This document shows, in pieces, positions 7,128-13,708 of a stretch of DNA of 13,708 nt (position 1 is the stretch's first letter; every line of letters starts with the position of its first letter). The stretch lies in contig CAXTCI010000147.1 in the NCBI GenBank assembly GCA_964242325.1, positions 1 to 13,708 on the forward strand, in the 5' to 3' direction. The notes below the pieces were generated by a model that was not told where the DNA came from, searched no databases, and saw only the letters and a program-made list of their open reading frames with translations. The translations under genes were made by a program, and so were the position numbers. Origin of the DNA: DASWOJ01 sp964242325. Its GTDB lineage: Bacteria > Pseudomonadota > Alphaproteobacteria > Acetobacterales > Acetobacteraceae.

Positions 7128-8892
7128 AATACACGTCGAGCAAATAGCGGCCGACGCGCTTCATGTCGTTCAGCTGCGCTTCGGCCGCTTCGGGGGTGAT
7201 GGCGGAGCCGTCGGCGATGACGTCGCGTAGGGTGGCGTGCACGTCCTTTGCCATGCGGGACTGGTCGCCGCAGACGTAAACATGGGCGCCGTCCTGCATC
7301 CAGGCGTGCAAGTTCCGGCGGTGCTCCCACAGGCGGTGCTGCACATAGATCTTCTTGTCCTGGTCGCGGCTGAACGCGACGTCCAGCCGGGTCAGCAACC
7401 CGCGGGAAAGCAGGTCCTGCCATTCCAACTGATACAGGAAATCGTGGGTGTAGCGCTGGTCGCCGAAGAACAGCCAGCTCCGCGCCTTGGTATTGCCGCC
7501 ACCGATGCCGAGCGCATCGCGTTCCTGCATGAAGGCGCGGAACGGGGCGACGCCGGTGCCGGGGCCGATCATGACGATGGGCACCGCCGGGTCGGACGGC
7601 AGGCGAAAGTGCGCGTTCGGCTTCACGTAGATCGGCAGCGTGTCGCCGATCTTGCGCCGGTCGGCGATGTCGGTGGATGCGACGCCGCCCCGATTCCGTC
7701 CGTGGGTGTGATACCGCACGGCGCTGACCAGCAGGTGCGCCTCCTCGCCGACCAGCTTCTGGCTGCTCGCCACGGAGTAAAGCCGCGACGGCAGGCCGCG
7801 CAGCAGCCCGGTAAGCTGCGGCGCCGTCAGCCGGTTCGGGTAGGCTTCCAGCAGGTCCACCACATGCCGGCCCGGCAGGAACTCCGCCAGCTTCCCGGCA
7901 TCCCCGGCCAGCGCCGCCAATGCCTTGTCACCCGTCACGTCCGCCAGGCCGCGCACCAGATGCCCGGTCAGGGTGGCGACGTCATGCTTGGCCATCAGCG
8001 TCTCGTGCAGGGCGATGTCGCCCTGCAGCCCGGCGGCGGACATCACGGCGTCCACCGCGGCCGGGTCGTTGCGCGGCACCACGCCAATGGCGTCGCCCGG
8101 CTCATACGTCAGGCCTGAACCGGCCAGCGATAGCTCGACATGGGATGTCTGCTTGCCGGAGCGGCTGCTGTTCAGGTTCACCAGGTCGGTGATTTCCGCC
8201 GTGAACGGATTCAGCTTGTCATAGGCGGGCGCGGCGGCCTGGCCGAAGTCAACATGGATGACGCTGGCGGCCTGCGCCTCCTGCTCCCCGCGCAGCTCCT
8301 TGAGCGTCTTCGCCAGCCAGTCCGCGGCAGGTGCGTCATAATCCACGTCGCAGTCCAGCCGCGGCGCGGCACGATGAGCACCTAGCGCGGCCAGGCGCTC
8401 GTCCAGCACGCGGCCAGTTTCGCAGAACTGGGCATAGGAGCGGTCGCCAAGGGCCAGCACGGCATAGGTCACGCCCTCCATCCGCGGCGCGGAGTCCTCC
8501 AGCAGGGCGCCGAGCAGGCCGGTCGCGCGTTGCGGCGGCTCGCCCTCGCCCCAGGTGCTGGCAATCACCAGCAGGTTGCGTGCCTTGGCGAGGTCGGCCG
8601 GCGTTGCGTCGGCGGCGTCCAGTGCGCGGGCAGCGAAGCCCAAACGGGCCGCATCCTTCGCGGCCTTGCGGGCCAAAGCCTCGGAGTTGCCGGACTCCGT
8701 TGCGAACAGCAACGTCAGAGCCGGGCGTGCGACGGGCGCGGCAGCGGCTGCCGGCCCGGCGGTTGCGGCCTCGATCCCGGCCAGGAAACCGCTGAGCCAG
8801 CTCCGCTGGGTCGGACTGGTATCACCGATGACCTTATTCAGCGCCGCAATGGCCTCGGGCGGGAAAGGGGCGTTGGCTGGCAGGGCGGTCAT
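7126..8892 (-). CDS. cysJ: Assimilatory NADPH-sulfite reductase flavoprotein subunit
   Basis: Alpha subunit of sulfite reductase, passing electrons from NADPH through FAD and FMN to CysI. It has 588 residues (E. coli 599). An N-terminal helical region of about 55 residues ends in an Ala/Pro-rich linker. The flavodoxin domain begins at TLLFATESGNSEA (about 60-72) and includes ASTWGEGEPP and LALGDRSYAQFC. The ferredoxin-reductase module follows: FAD motif RLYSVASS (370-377), MIGPGTGVAPFRAF (441-454) and YVCGDQSRMAKDV, ending GRYLLDVY. I chose the ATG at 8892, which has GAGG 8 bases upstream, rather than the longer open frame to 8943, whose extra 17 residues overlap a decayed upstream fragment. 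It lies upstream of cysI in the same operon. Confidence 0.97.
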   Translation of the reverse strand: MTALPANAPFPPEAIAALNKVIGDTSPTQRSWLSGFLAGIEAATAGPAAAAAPVARPALTLLFATESGNSEALARKAAKDAARLGFAARALDAADATPADLAKARNLLVIASTWGEGEPPQRATGLLGALLEDSAPRMEGVTYAVLALGDRSYAQFCETGRVLDERLAALGAHRAAPRLDCDVDYDAPAADWLAKTLKELRGEQEAQAASVIHVDFGQAAAPAYDKLNPFTAEITDLVNLNSSRSGKQTSHVELSLAGSGLTYEPGDAIGVVPRNDPAAVDAVMSAAGLQGDIALHETLMAKHDVATLTGHLVRGLADVTGDKALAALAGDAGKLAEFLPGRHVVDLLEAYPNRLTAPQLTGLLRGLPSRLYSVASSQKLVGEEAHLLVSAVRYHTHGRNRGGVASTDIADRRKIGDTLPIYVKPNAHFRLPSDPAVPIVMIGPGTGVAPFRAFMQERDALGIGGGNTKARSWLFFGDQRYTHDFLYQLEWQDLLSRGLLTRLDVAFSRDQDKKIYVQHRLWEHRRNLHAWMQDGAHVYVCGDQSRMAKDVHATLRDVIADGSAITPEAAEAQLNDMKRVGRYLLDVY

Positions 8893-8902
8893 GGGGTGGT
8901 CC

Positions 8903-9208
8903 TCACAGCAATCCGAGGTGTTCAACGCCCACCACGGCAACAAATGTCAACACGGCAATGGCCGCCATGCCGCTCACGGCAACCGCCACCGGCCCTGCGC
9001 TTGCAGGGTACGTAGGTCAACAGATAGGCCTAGCCCCGACAAACGTCAGTAGGAACGCCCAACGCGACAGGGATGCCAGGTTTGCCGACTGCGCTTGGGT
9101 AAATGCGCCTAGGGTCGCCAGCAGCAGGGCCAGTCCTGGCACCAGCACCAGATCGCGCGCCAATAAGCTGCTGCGCCGGGAAGGCGCGCCGAATGCCGCG
9201 TCACTCAT
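8903..9208 (-). pseudogene. Frameshifted C-terminal fragment resembling YeiH/UPF0324 'putative sulfate exporter' membrane protein
   Basis: From the ATG at 9208 one frame gives 63 codons, with a hydrophobic stretch VLVPGLALLLATLGAF and then SRWAFLLTFVGARPIC and TGA (stop near 9018). If one G of the minus-strand GGGG run (9034-9037) is skipped, it instead reads FVGLGLSVDLRTLQAQG, which resembles the GLxxDLRxL signature near the YeiH C-terminus. A second, opposite shift around 8991-8996 restores the first frame and gives a hydrophobic tail, VSGMAAIAVLTFVAVVGVEH, ending in TGA at 8905-8903. That stop overlaps the cysJ Shine-Dalgarno. Rebuilt, it is about 100 residues against roughly 340 or more for intact YeiH, so the N-terminal two thirds are missing. 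YeiH-family proteins are annotated as putative sulfate exporters, which fits a position before cysJ. Family recognition is from memory of its C-terminal pattern. Sequencing error or independent small membrane proteins remain possible. Confidence 0.5.
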
Positions 9209-9222
9209 TCTTCAACCCCCAG

Positions 9223-9342
9223 CTACCAGCCCACATGCGGCAGCAGGCCGGCCCAGGCCAGACCGGCCAACACCACGGCAAGCAGAATGGCCAGCCAGTC
9301 CGGAGACTGGCGGGGGATGGACGAACGGCTGGCGTCGGACAT
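9223..9342 (-). CDS. Small single-span membrane protein ORF, possibly the 5' remnant of the decayed transporter gene
   Basis: A 39-codon ORF opens with ATG 7 bases after GAGG. It begins MSDASRSSIPRQSPDW, continues into one clear transmembrane stretch (LAILLAVVLAGLAWAGLL) and ends PHVGW before TAG. Its stop is 14 bases from the ATG at 9208, which also begins MSDA but uses different codons. The DWLA-hydrophobic arrangement is reminiscent of the start of long YeiH-type proteins, so the ORF may be the surviving first exon-like piece of a gene that lost its middle. Equally it could be an independent small membrane protein. I do not recognise a family with certainty. It is the first reading frame of the cysJI transcription unit. 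Confidence 0.45.
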   Translation of the reverse strand: MSDASRSSIPRQSPDWLAILLAVVLAGLAWAGLLPHVGW

Positions 9343-9485
9343 GGAGGGACCTCACAACTTCCGTGAAGTAGGAGGGCCGTCCAGGCGCGCGCAATATCAA
9401 CCGTCCAGAAAGCGGCATCTTGCCTGCACAACCCGCTTACCGCAGCATATTCATCTATCGGCGTGGACTGCGCTAGAACGTCATT
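9343..9485 (-). promoter_or_regulatory. Presumed promoter region of the cysJI unit
   Basis: These 143 bases lie between the CinA-like gene stop and the first ORF before cysJ. They include an AT-richer patch (about 9440-9460) rare in this window, and a small perfect hairpin, ACTTC-CGT-GAAGT (9357-9369), just upstream of a ribosome binding site. I could not find a convincing -35/-10 pair or a known operator. Transcription from the gene upstream cannot be excluded. Confidence 0.3.
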
Positions 9486-10241
9486 TCAAGCCGCGGGTTC
9501 GCCGGGAACGGGGGCGATGCCCTGCGAGTGCACCAGCGCCGTGACCTCGGCGATGCAGGCGTCCAGGGCGTCCGGGTCGGTTCCCTTGGCGACCAGAGCG
9601 ACGCCGTTGCCGGTGGCGCGGTAGAACGGGTAGCTGCCGAGGTCCAGGTCGGGGAAGCGAGCCTGAACGGCGCCCAGACCCTCCGCGATGGCGCCCTCCA
9701 GCAGTCCGACCGCATGGACGGCGCGGGACTGCACCGGGGTTCCGCCCGGTAGGGTCGGCAGCAGGGTGGCGAACATCGCCTGCATGATGCGCGGGACGCC
9801 TGCCATGACGTGGACGTTGCCGATGGTGAAGCCCGGCGCGATGGAGATGGCGTTGTCGATCAGCGTGGCGCCGCGCGGCATGGTCGCCATGCGCTGGCGG
9901 GCGGCGTTGAACTCGCCGGGCTTGTAATGCCGCTCCATGCGCGCCCAGGCCTCGGGATGCGGCTCCCAGGGGACGCCGAAGGCGGCGGCGACGCACTCGC
10001 TGGTGATGTCGTCATGGGTCGGGCCAATGCCGCCCGTGGTGAAAACGTGGTCGAAGCGGGCGCGGCACTCGTTGACGGTCGTCACGATGGTGTCAGGCAC
10101 GTCGGGGATCACCCGGACTTCCCGCAGCGGCATGCCGATCCCGCCGAGGCCGGTGGCGATGTGACGGATGTTGGCGTCCTGGGTGCGCCCGGACAGGACC
10201 TCGTTGCCGATCACGAGCAGGCAGGCGGTGGGATTGGTCAT
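9486..10241 (-). CDS. CinA-type molybdopterin-binding domain protein (competence/damage-inducible protein A N-terminal domain only)
   Basis: A 251-residue protein with the MoaB/Mog-like (MoCF_biosynth) domain of CinA. Signatures are CLLVIGNEVLSGRTQDAN (about 7-24), FTTGGIGPTHDDIT (67-80) and VHVMAGVPRIMQAMF. In full-length CinA (about 400 residues) this domain precedes a C-terminal nicotinamide-nucleotide deamidase (PncC) domain, which is absent, so this is the standalone form common in alphaproteobacteria. CinA N-terminal domains can have ADP-ribose/NAD-derivative pyrophosphatase activity in pyridine nucleotide recycling; whether this one does is unknown. The ATG has AAGGA about 6 bases upstream. 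It lies 183 bases downstream of the GNAT-Nudix gene on the same strand, with an inverted repeat between, so it may have its own transcript. Confidence 0.9.
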   Translation of the reverse strand: MTNPTACLLVIGNEVLSGRTQDANIRHIATGLGGIGMPLREVRVIPDVPDTIVTTVNECRARFDHVFTTGGIGPTHDDITSECVAAAFGVPWEPHPEAWARMERHYKPGEFNAARQRMATMPRGATLIDNAISIAPGFTIGNVHVMAGVPRIMQAMFATLLPTLPGGTPVQSRAVHAVGLLEGAIAEGLGAVQARFPDLDLGSYPFYRATGNGVALVAKGTDPDALDACIAEVTALVHSQGIAPVPGEPAA

Positions 10242-10273
10242 GAGGGTCCTTTGGATAGGGCGAAGCTCGCCTG

Positions 10274-10414
10274 CTCCCTCTCCCTCCGGGAGAGGGTCGG
10301 GGTGAGGGAGGCCGCAAGTGCGACCCTTGGACCAGGGCAGGGTGTTCCTGGCAATGGTTGGCGTCGGTGCTTGCCGTTTCCCTCACCCCGACCCTCTCCC
10401 GGAGGAAGAGGGAG
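10274..10414. repeat. Pair of 35-base inverted repeats (REP-like)
   Basis: The arm at 10274-10308 is the reverse complement of the arm at 10380-10414 with one mismatch; 71 bases separate them. Each arm is itself a small palindrome: in the left arm CCCTCTCCC (10276-10284) pairs with GGGAGAGGG (10288-10296) across a 3-base loop, followed by GTCGGGGTGAGGG. The right arm has the same structure with one mispair. Elements of this CTCTCCC/GGGTCGGGGTGAGGG type are scattered between genes in many GC-rich proteobacteria. They could act as REP/MITE-like units or stop transcripts coming from the GNAT-Nudix gene. Confidence 0.85.
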
Positions 10415-10424
10415 ACGCAAGCAG

Positions 10425-11450
10425 CTATAGGAAGTCGCGCAGCAGCGGGATCAGCGGCAGGTCGGCCGGCGGCATCGGGTAGTCCGCCAGCCGCATCGGG
10501 CGCACCCAGGCCAGGGCCTGTCCCTCGCGCCCTTCGGGCCGTCCGGTCCAGCGCCGGCACACATAGAGCGGCATCAACAAGTGGAACCGCTCATATGCAT
10601 GGCTGGCAAAGGCGAGGGGGGCCAGGCAGCTTGCGGACACGTTGATGCCCAACTCCTCCTGCAGTTCGCGGATCAGCGCGGCCTCCGGCGTTTCGCCGGG
10701 GTTCAGCTTGCCGCCGGGAAACTCCCAGAGTCCCGCCATGCTCTTGCCGGCCGGGCGTTGCGCCAGCAGCACGCGGCCATCCACGTCAATCAGCGCACAG
10801 GCGGCTACCAGGACCAGGGGAGTCGCGCCGGCGACGGCGGGTTTCGGCGGTGGCGGGACCGCAACAGGCGCGGCGGCGGGAGCCATGTCGGCGCTCGTCG
10901 CCTCGAACCGGGTCACCGGATGCTCGCCGCCGCGGGCCAGGAAGCGTTCCCGTCCCCTGCCGACATCGCGGAAGCCGATGCGGCGCAGCACGGCGAGGGA
11001 CGCCAGATTGTCGTCCGCGACATGCGCCACAAGCTTCTCGATCGGCAAGTTGGCCAGCGCCCAGCGCGACGCCGCCCCTGCCGCCTCCGTCGCGACGCCG
11101 TGTCCCCAGAACCGGCGGCCGATCCAGAACCCCAGGCTTGCCGTCCCCGGCTTGCCGTCCAGGCGCAGGCCGACGCAGCCAACCACCATCTCCTGACCCG
11201 CTTCCTCCCCGGTGATGGCCAGGTGGTAGCCGCTCCCGGCCTCCATCTGCCGCGCGGTGGAGGCGATCCAATCATCCGTCAGCCGCCGCGGATACGGGAA
11301 AGGAAGCCGCGACAGCATCCGCACCACGGCCCAATCGTTGACCAGGCGATGCACCTCCGCCGCATCGTCGGCGTGCAACGGGCGCAGCAACAGGCGCTCG
11401 GTCCGCAGCGGCGCGAAGCGGGGTTCCTCGGGAAGAAGTTGCAATGCCAT
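10425..11450 (-). CDS. Fused GNAT acetyltransferase and Nudix (MutT-type) hydrolase
   Basis: A 341-residue two-domain protein. Residues about 10-183 are a RimJ/RimL-type GNAT N-acetyltransferase: RTERLLLRPL near the start, LGFWIGRRFWGHGVATEA with the acetyl-CoA motif Arg113-x-x-Gly116-x-Gly118, then NLASLAVLRRIGF. A Pro/Ala linker (about 186-208) leads to a Nudix domain (about 210-341) with a perfect box, Gly247-x5-Glu253-x7-Arg261-Glu262-x2-Glu265-Glu266-x-Gly268. LLAQRPAGKSMAGLWEFPGG resembles MutT 8-oxo-dGTP diphosphatases, which remove oxidised dGTP before it is used by DNA polymerase. The acetyl acceptor is unknown. It lies 101 bases downstream of argJ on the same strand, where many alphaproteobacteria have a separate mutT and sometimes a GNAT gene. 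The Shine-Dalgarno is weak; I accept the ATG because MALQLLPEEPRFAPLRTERL starts the domain normally. Confidence 0.92.
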   Translation of the reverse strand: MALQLLPEEPRFAPLRTERLLLRPLHADDAAEVHRLVNDWAVVRMLSRLPFPYPRRLTDDWIASTARQMEAGSGYHLAITGEEAGQEMVVGCVGLRLDGKPGTASLGFWIGRRFWGHGVATEAAGAASRWALANLPIEKLVAHVADDNLASLAVLRRIGFRDVGRGRERFLARGGEHPVTRFEATSADMAPAAAPVAVPPPPKPAVAGATPLVLVAACALIDVDGRVLLAQRPAGKSMAGLWEFPGGKLNPGETPEAALIRELQEELGINVSASCLAPLAFASHAYERFHLLMPLYVCRRWTGRPEGREGQALAWVRPMRLADYPMPPADLPLIPLLRDFL

Positions 11451-11551
11451 AAGGGTGTAGCCTGCTGATGCGCTGTCGGAGAAGCAAGCTCCAAGTCACT
11501 CCAACAAATCGTTTCCCGGCAGTGTGGGCGGCGCGCTACACCGAGTCGGCG

Positions 11552-12781
11552 CTAGCTGCGGTAGCTGCCGTTGATGTCTATGTAACCATGCGTCAGGTCG
11601 CAGGTCCAAGCGGTGCCTTGGCCCTTGCCGAGGCCCAGATCCACGGTGATGCCGATCTCGCGCCCGCGCATGTGCTCGACCACCGGACCCTCGTCGTAGC
11701 CCGGCACCACGCCGCCGTCCCGCGCCATCCAGGTGCCGCCGACGCCGACCGAGAGCTTGTCCCGGTCCGCCGGCTCACCCGCCTTGCCAACCGCCATCAC
11801 GATGCGGCCCCAGTTGGCGTCTGCCCCGGCGACCGCCGTCTTGACCAGCGGCGAGTTGGCGACGGACATCGCCACCCGTTTGGCCGACCTGTTGGACACG
11901 GCGCCGGTCACGTCTATGCGGATCAGCTTCTGCGCGCCCTCGCCGTCGCGGACCACCTGCAGCGCCAGGTCCAGCAGCACGGCCTCCAGCGCGTCGCGGA
12001 ACACGCGCAACGCTTTCTTATTGCCCTTGCCGATCTTCTCATGGTCCGCCTGGCCGGTGGCGAACATCAGCACGGTGTCGCTGGTGCTGGTGTCGCTGTC
12101 CACGGTGGTGCAGTTGAAGCTGCGGCGCACCCCGCGGGCCAGCATGTCCTGCAGCACGGCGCCGGGCAGCTTGGCGTCGGTGAACACGAAGCACAGCATG
12201 GTCGCCATGTCCGGCGCCACCATGCCGCTGCCTTTGGCGAAGCCGCTGATCCGCACCGTCGCCCCGCCCAGTTGCGCCGTGCGCGTGGACCCCTTCGGGA
12301 AGGTGTCGGTGGTCATGATGCCGCGCGCCGCGGCTTCCCACCCATCGGTGCCCAGGGAGGCATGCAACGCGGGCAGGGCCGAGGTGATGCGCTCGTGCGG
12401 CAGCATCTCGCCGATCACGCCGGTGCTGGCGACGAACACCTCATGCGGGTGGCAACCCAGGATGACGGCGGCGGCGTCCGCAGTCGCCTCCACGGCATCC
12501 ATCCCCGCGCGTCCGGTGAAAACGTTGGCATTGCCGGCGTTCACCACCACGGCGCGGGCATGACCCCCGTGCAGCGCCTTGCGACACCAGTCCACGGGGG
12601 CGCCGGGGCACTTGTTCTGGGTGAACACCCCGGCGACCGTCGTGCCTGCCGGCAGCTCCGCCATCATCAGGTCGGTGCGGTCCTTATAGCGTATGCCGGC
12701 CTCCGCGGCCCCCAGCCGGACGCCCGCCATCGGCGGCAAGTCCGGCAACGGAACCGCGAGCGGTGACACCGGCAGGGCCAT
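11552..12781 (-). CDS. argJ: Bifunctional glutamate N-acetyltransferase / ornithine acetyltransferase
   Basis: ArgJ recycles the acetyl group from N-acetylornithine to glutamate in arginine synthesis, and the bifunctional form also acetylates glutamate from acetyl-CoA. It has 409 residues, a normal length. The self-cleavage site is plain: KGSGMVAPDMATML, with cleavage expected between Ala193 and Thr194, leaving Thr194 as the nucleophile of the beta chain. Other family stretches are GVFTQNKCPGAPV (about 51-63), VVVNAGNANVFTG, STGVIGEMLP, and the C-terminal DLTHGYIDINGSYRS. I chose the ATG at 12781, four bases after the ppiC stop, over the longer open frame from 12838, which would overlap ppiC and add non-homologous residues. 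The Shine-Dalgarno is weak, consistent with coupling to ppiC. Whether it is mono- or bifunctional cannot be told from sequence. Confidence 0.97.
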   Translation of the reverse strand: MALPVSPLAVPLPDLPPMAGVRLGAAEAGIRYKDRTDLMMAELPAGTTVAGVFTQNKCPGAPVDWCRKALHGGHARAVVVNAGNANVFTGRAGMDAVEATADAAAVILGCHPHEVFVASTGVIGEMLPHERITSALPALHASLGTDGWEAAARGIMTTDTFPKGSTRTAQLGGATVRISGFAKGSGMVAPDMATMLCFVFTDAKLPGAVLQDMLARGVRRSFNCTTVDSDTSTSDTVLMFATGQADHEKIGKGNKKALRVFRDALEAVLLDLALQVVRDGEGAQKLIRIDVTGAVSNRSAKRVAMSVANSPLVKTAVAGADANWGRIVMAVGKAGEPADRDKLSVGVGGTWMARDGGVVPGYDEGPVVEHMRGREIGITVDLGLGKGQGTAWTCDLTHGYIDINGSYRS

Positions 12782-12785
12782 TGCG

Positions 12786-13708
12786 TTACTTGCCCGGTGT
12801 CGCGGGGGCGGCAGGTGCCATCGGTGCGGCGGGCCCACCCGGCAGCGATTGCACCGGAGCCTCGGCCAGCGGCGTACCGTCCAGGTTGAACTTCTGGATG
12901 GGGAGTCCCTGCTTGGCCGTTGCCAGTACGCGGGCGACGCCCTCCTGGATCAACTGCTGCCGCACCTCGTCCCGCACCTGCTCGAACGACGGGGGCGGCG
13001 CGGTCCGCAGCTCCTCCAGCTTGATGACGTGCCAGCCGAAGCGCGTCTTGACCGGCGTTTCGGTATAGGTGCCGGGCTTCAGGTTGAAAGCGGCCTCAGA
13101 GAACTCCGGCAGCATGTCGCCGCGCTTGAAGAAGCCGAGGTCGCCGCCGTTGGTGGAGCCTGCCGGGTCGGTGCTGTACTTCTTGGCCAGCTCGGCGAAG
13201 TCGGCGCCGCCCTTCAGCTCGGTGATGATCTTCTTCGCCGTGTCCTCGTCGGGCACCAGGATGTGCCGGGCGTGGGCTTCCTGCTCACCCGACTTGCCGG
13301 CGACGTCGCGCTCGTAGCGGGCCTTGATCGCGTCGTCCGTCAGTCCCGGCGCGATTTCGCGCGTCAGCAGGGCGTTCTGCAGCGCGGTGTCGGTGGCACG
13401 GGCGATCTGGCGGCGAACGGCGGGGTCCTTGTCGAACCCCTCGCGCCGGGCGGCGATGATGATGGCCCGGCGATCCACGAGCTGATCCAGCAGCATGGGA
13501 TACAGCACCGGGGCGGGCATGCCGCGCAACTCCTCCGGTAGGCTCTGGGCGGCGTCGGCAAGCTCGGAGGCACGGATCTCGTCCGTGCCGACCCGGGCGA
13601 CCACAGTATCGGCCGGTGCGGCGGGCGCGGCGGAGGCACTGGACGGCGGCGGAGAGGCAGGCGGCGGCGCGGGCGGAGTTGCCGCCGGTGCGGCGGACGG
13701 CGTAGGCG
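12786..13708 (-). CDS. Parvulin-type peptidyl-prolyl cis-trans isomerase (PpiC/SurA-like), 5' end beyond window
   Basis: About 307 codons of a periplasmic-type foldase. The rotamase domain covers roughly 13005-13280: HARHILV, DFAELAKKYSTDP, GGDLGFFKRGDMLPEF and FGWHVIKLEE. Before it is a SurA-N-like helical segment (GTDEIRASELADAAQSLP and LLDQLVDRRAIIIAARR), as in PrsA/SurA chaperones. The frame stays open to the window edge through about 35 residues made almost only of Ala, Pro, Ser and Thr, probably the linker after a signal peptide lying outside the window. A GTG at 13604 is therefore not the start. The C-terminus is also Pro/Ala-rich (GGPAAPMAPAAPATPGK). It ends four bases before argJ. 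Periplasmic location is inferred from the family; the signal peptide is not visible. Confidence 0.93.
   Translation of the reverse strand, partial: PTPSAAPAATPPAPPPASPPPSSASAAPAAPADTVVARVGTDEIRASELADAAQSLPEELRGMPAPVLYPMLLDQLVDRRAIIIAARREGFDKDPAVRRQIARATDTALQNALLTREIAPGLTDDAIKARYERDVAGKSGEQEAHARHILVPDEDTAKKIITELKGGADFAELAKKYSTDPAGSTNGGDLGFFKRGDMLPEFSEAAFNLKPGTYTETPVKTRFGWHVIKLEELRTAPPPSFEQVRDEVRQQLIQEGVARVLATAKQGLPIQKFNLDGTPLAEAPVQSLPGGPAAPMAPAAPATPGK

Noticed and set aside
5976..7199. 407-codon plus-strand frame antisense to cysI
   Set aside because: Shadow of cysI in a GC-rich genome; no motif, no ribosome binding site, and cysI is intact.
8893..8943. Longer cysJ start at 8943
   Set aside because: The 17 added residues overlap the end of the decayed upstream fragment and do not resemble CysJ; the ATG at 8892 has its own GAGG site.
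11468..12766. 432-codon plus-strand frame antisense to argJ
   Set aside because: Shadow of argJ; low-complexity His/Arg/Gly composition and no recognisable domain.
12782..12838. Longer argJ start at 12838
   Set aside because: It would overlap the end of the parvulin gene and add residues that ArgJ proteins lack; the ATG at 12781 gives a normal length.

Overview
The window is about 13.7 kb of very GC-rich, densely coding DNA. The gene content is ordinary housekeeping and core metabolism. Codon use, the many overlapping antisense open frames, and the ppiC-argJ-GNAT/mutT gene order point to an alphaproteobacterium. Rhodospirillales/Acetobacteraceae is my best guess, but that is inference from gene order and composition, not from a marker gene. 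I saw no tRNA, rRNA, CRISPR array, insertion sequence or phage gene.

Layout from left to right. (1) 1-2110, minus strand: a DEAD-box RNA helicase, then queE and queD of the queuosine/7-deazaguanine pathway, closely spaced and probably one transcript. queD runs off the left edge. (2) 2111-2415: a divergent intergenic region. (3) 2416-5201, plus strand: a PhnW-type class V aminotransferase whose stop codon overlaps the start codon of formate-tetrahydrofolate ligase (fhs). (4) 5202-5405: a convergent gap with a small hairpin. (5) 5406-8892, minus strand: cysJ then cysI, the flavoprotein and hemoprotein of assimilatory NADPH-sulfite reductase. (6) 8893-9485: no intact long gene. It holds a 39-codon membrane ORF and a frameshifted fragment that looks like the C-terminus of a YeiH/UPF0324 ('putative sulfate exporter') membrane protein, in the position expected for a sulfur-metabolism partner of cysJI. 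(7) 9486-10241, minus strand: a short CinA-type molybdopterin-binding-domain protein. (8) 10242-10424: a pair of 35-base inverted repeats. (9) 10425-13708, minus strand: a fused GNAT acetyltransferase-Nudix (MutT-type) protein, argJ of arginine synthesis, and a parvulin-type peptidyl-prolyl isomerase that runs off the right edge.

I found no convincing new multi-gene system. The points most worth a second look are: a QueD with serine in place of the catalytic cysteine; the translational coupling of a PhnW-like aminotransferase with altered cofactor-site residues to fhs; the decayed YeiH-like gene upstream of cysJ, with two apparently compensating indels; and the GNAT-Nudix fusion.
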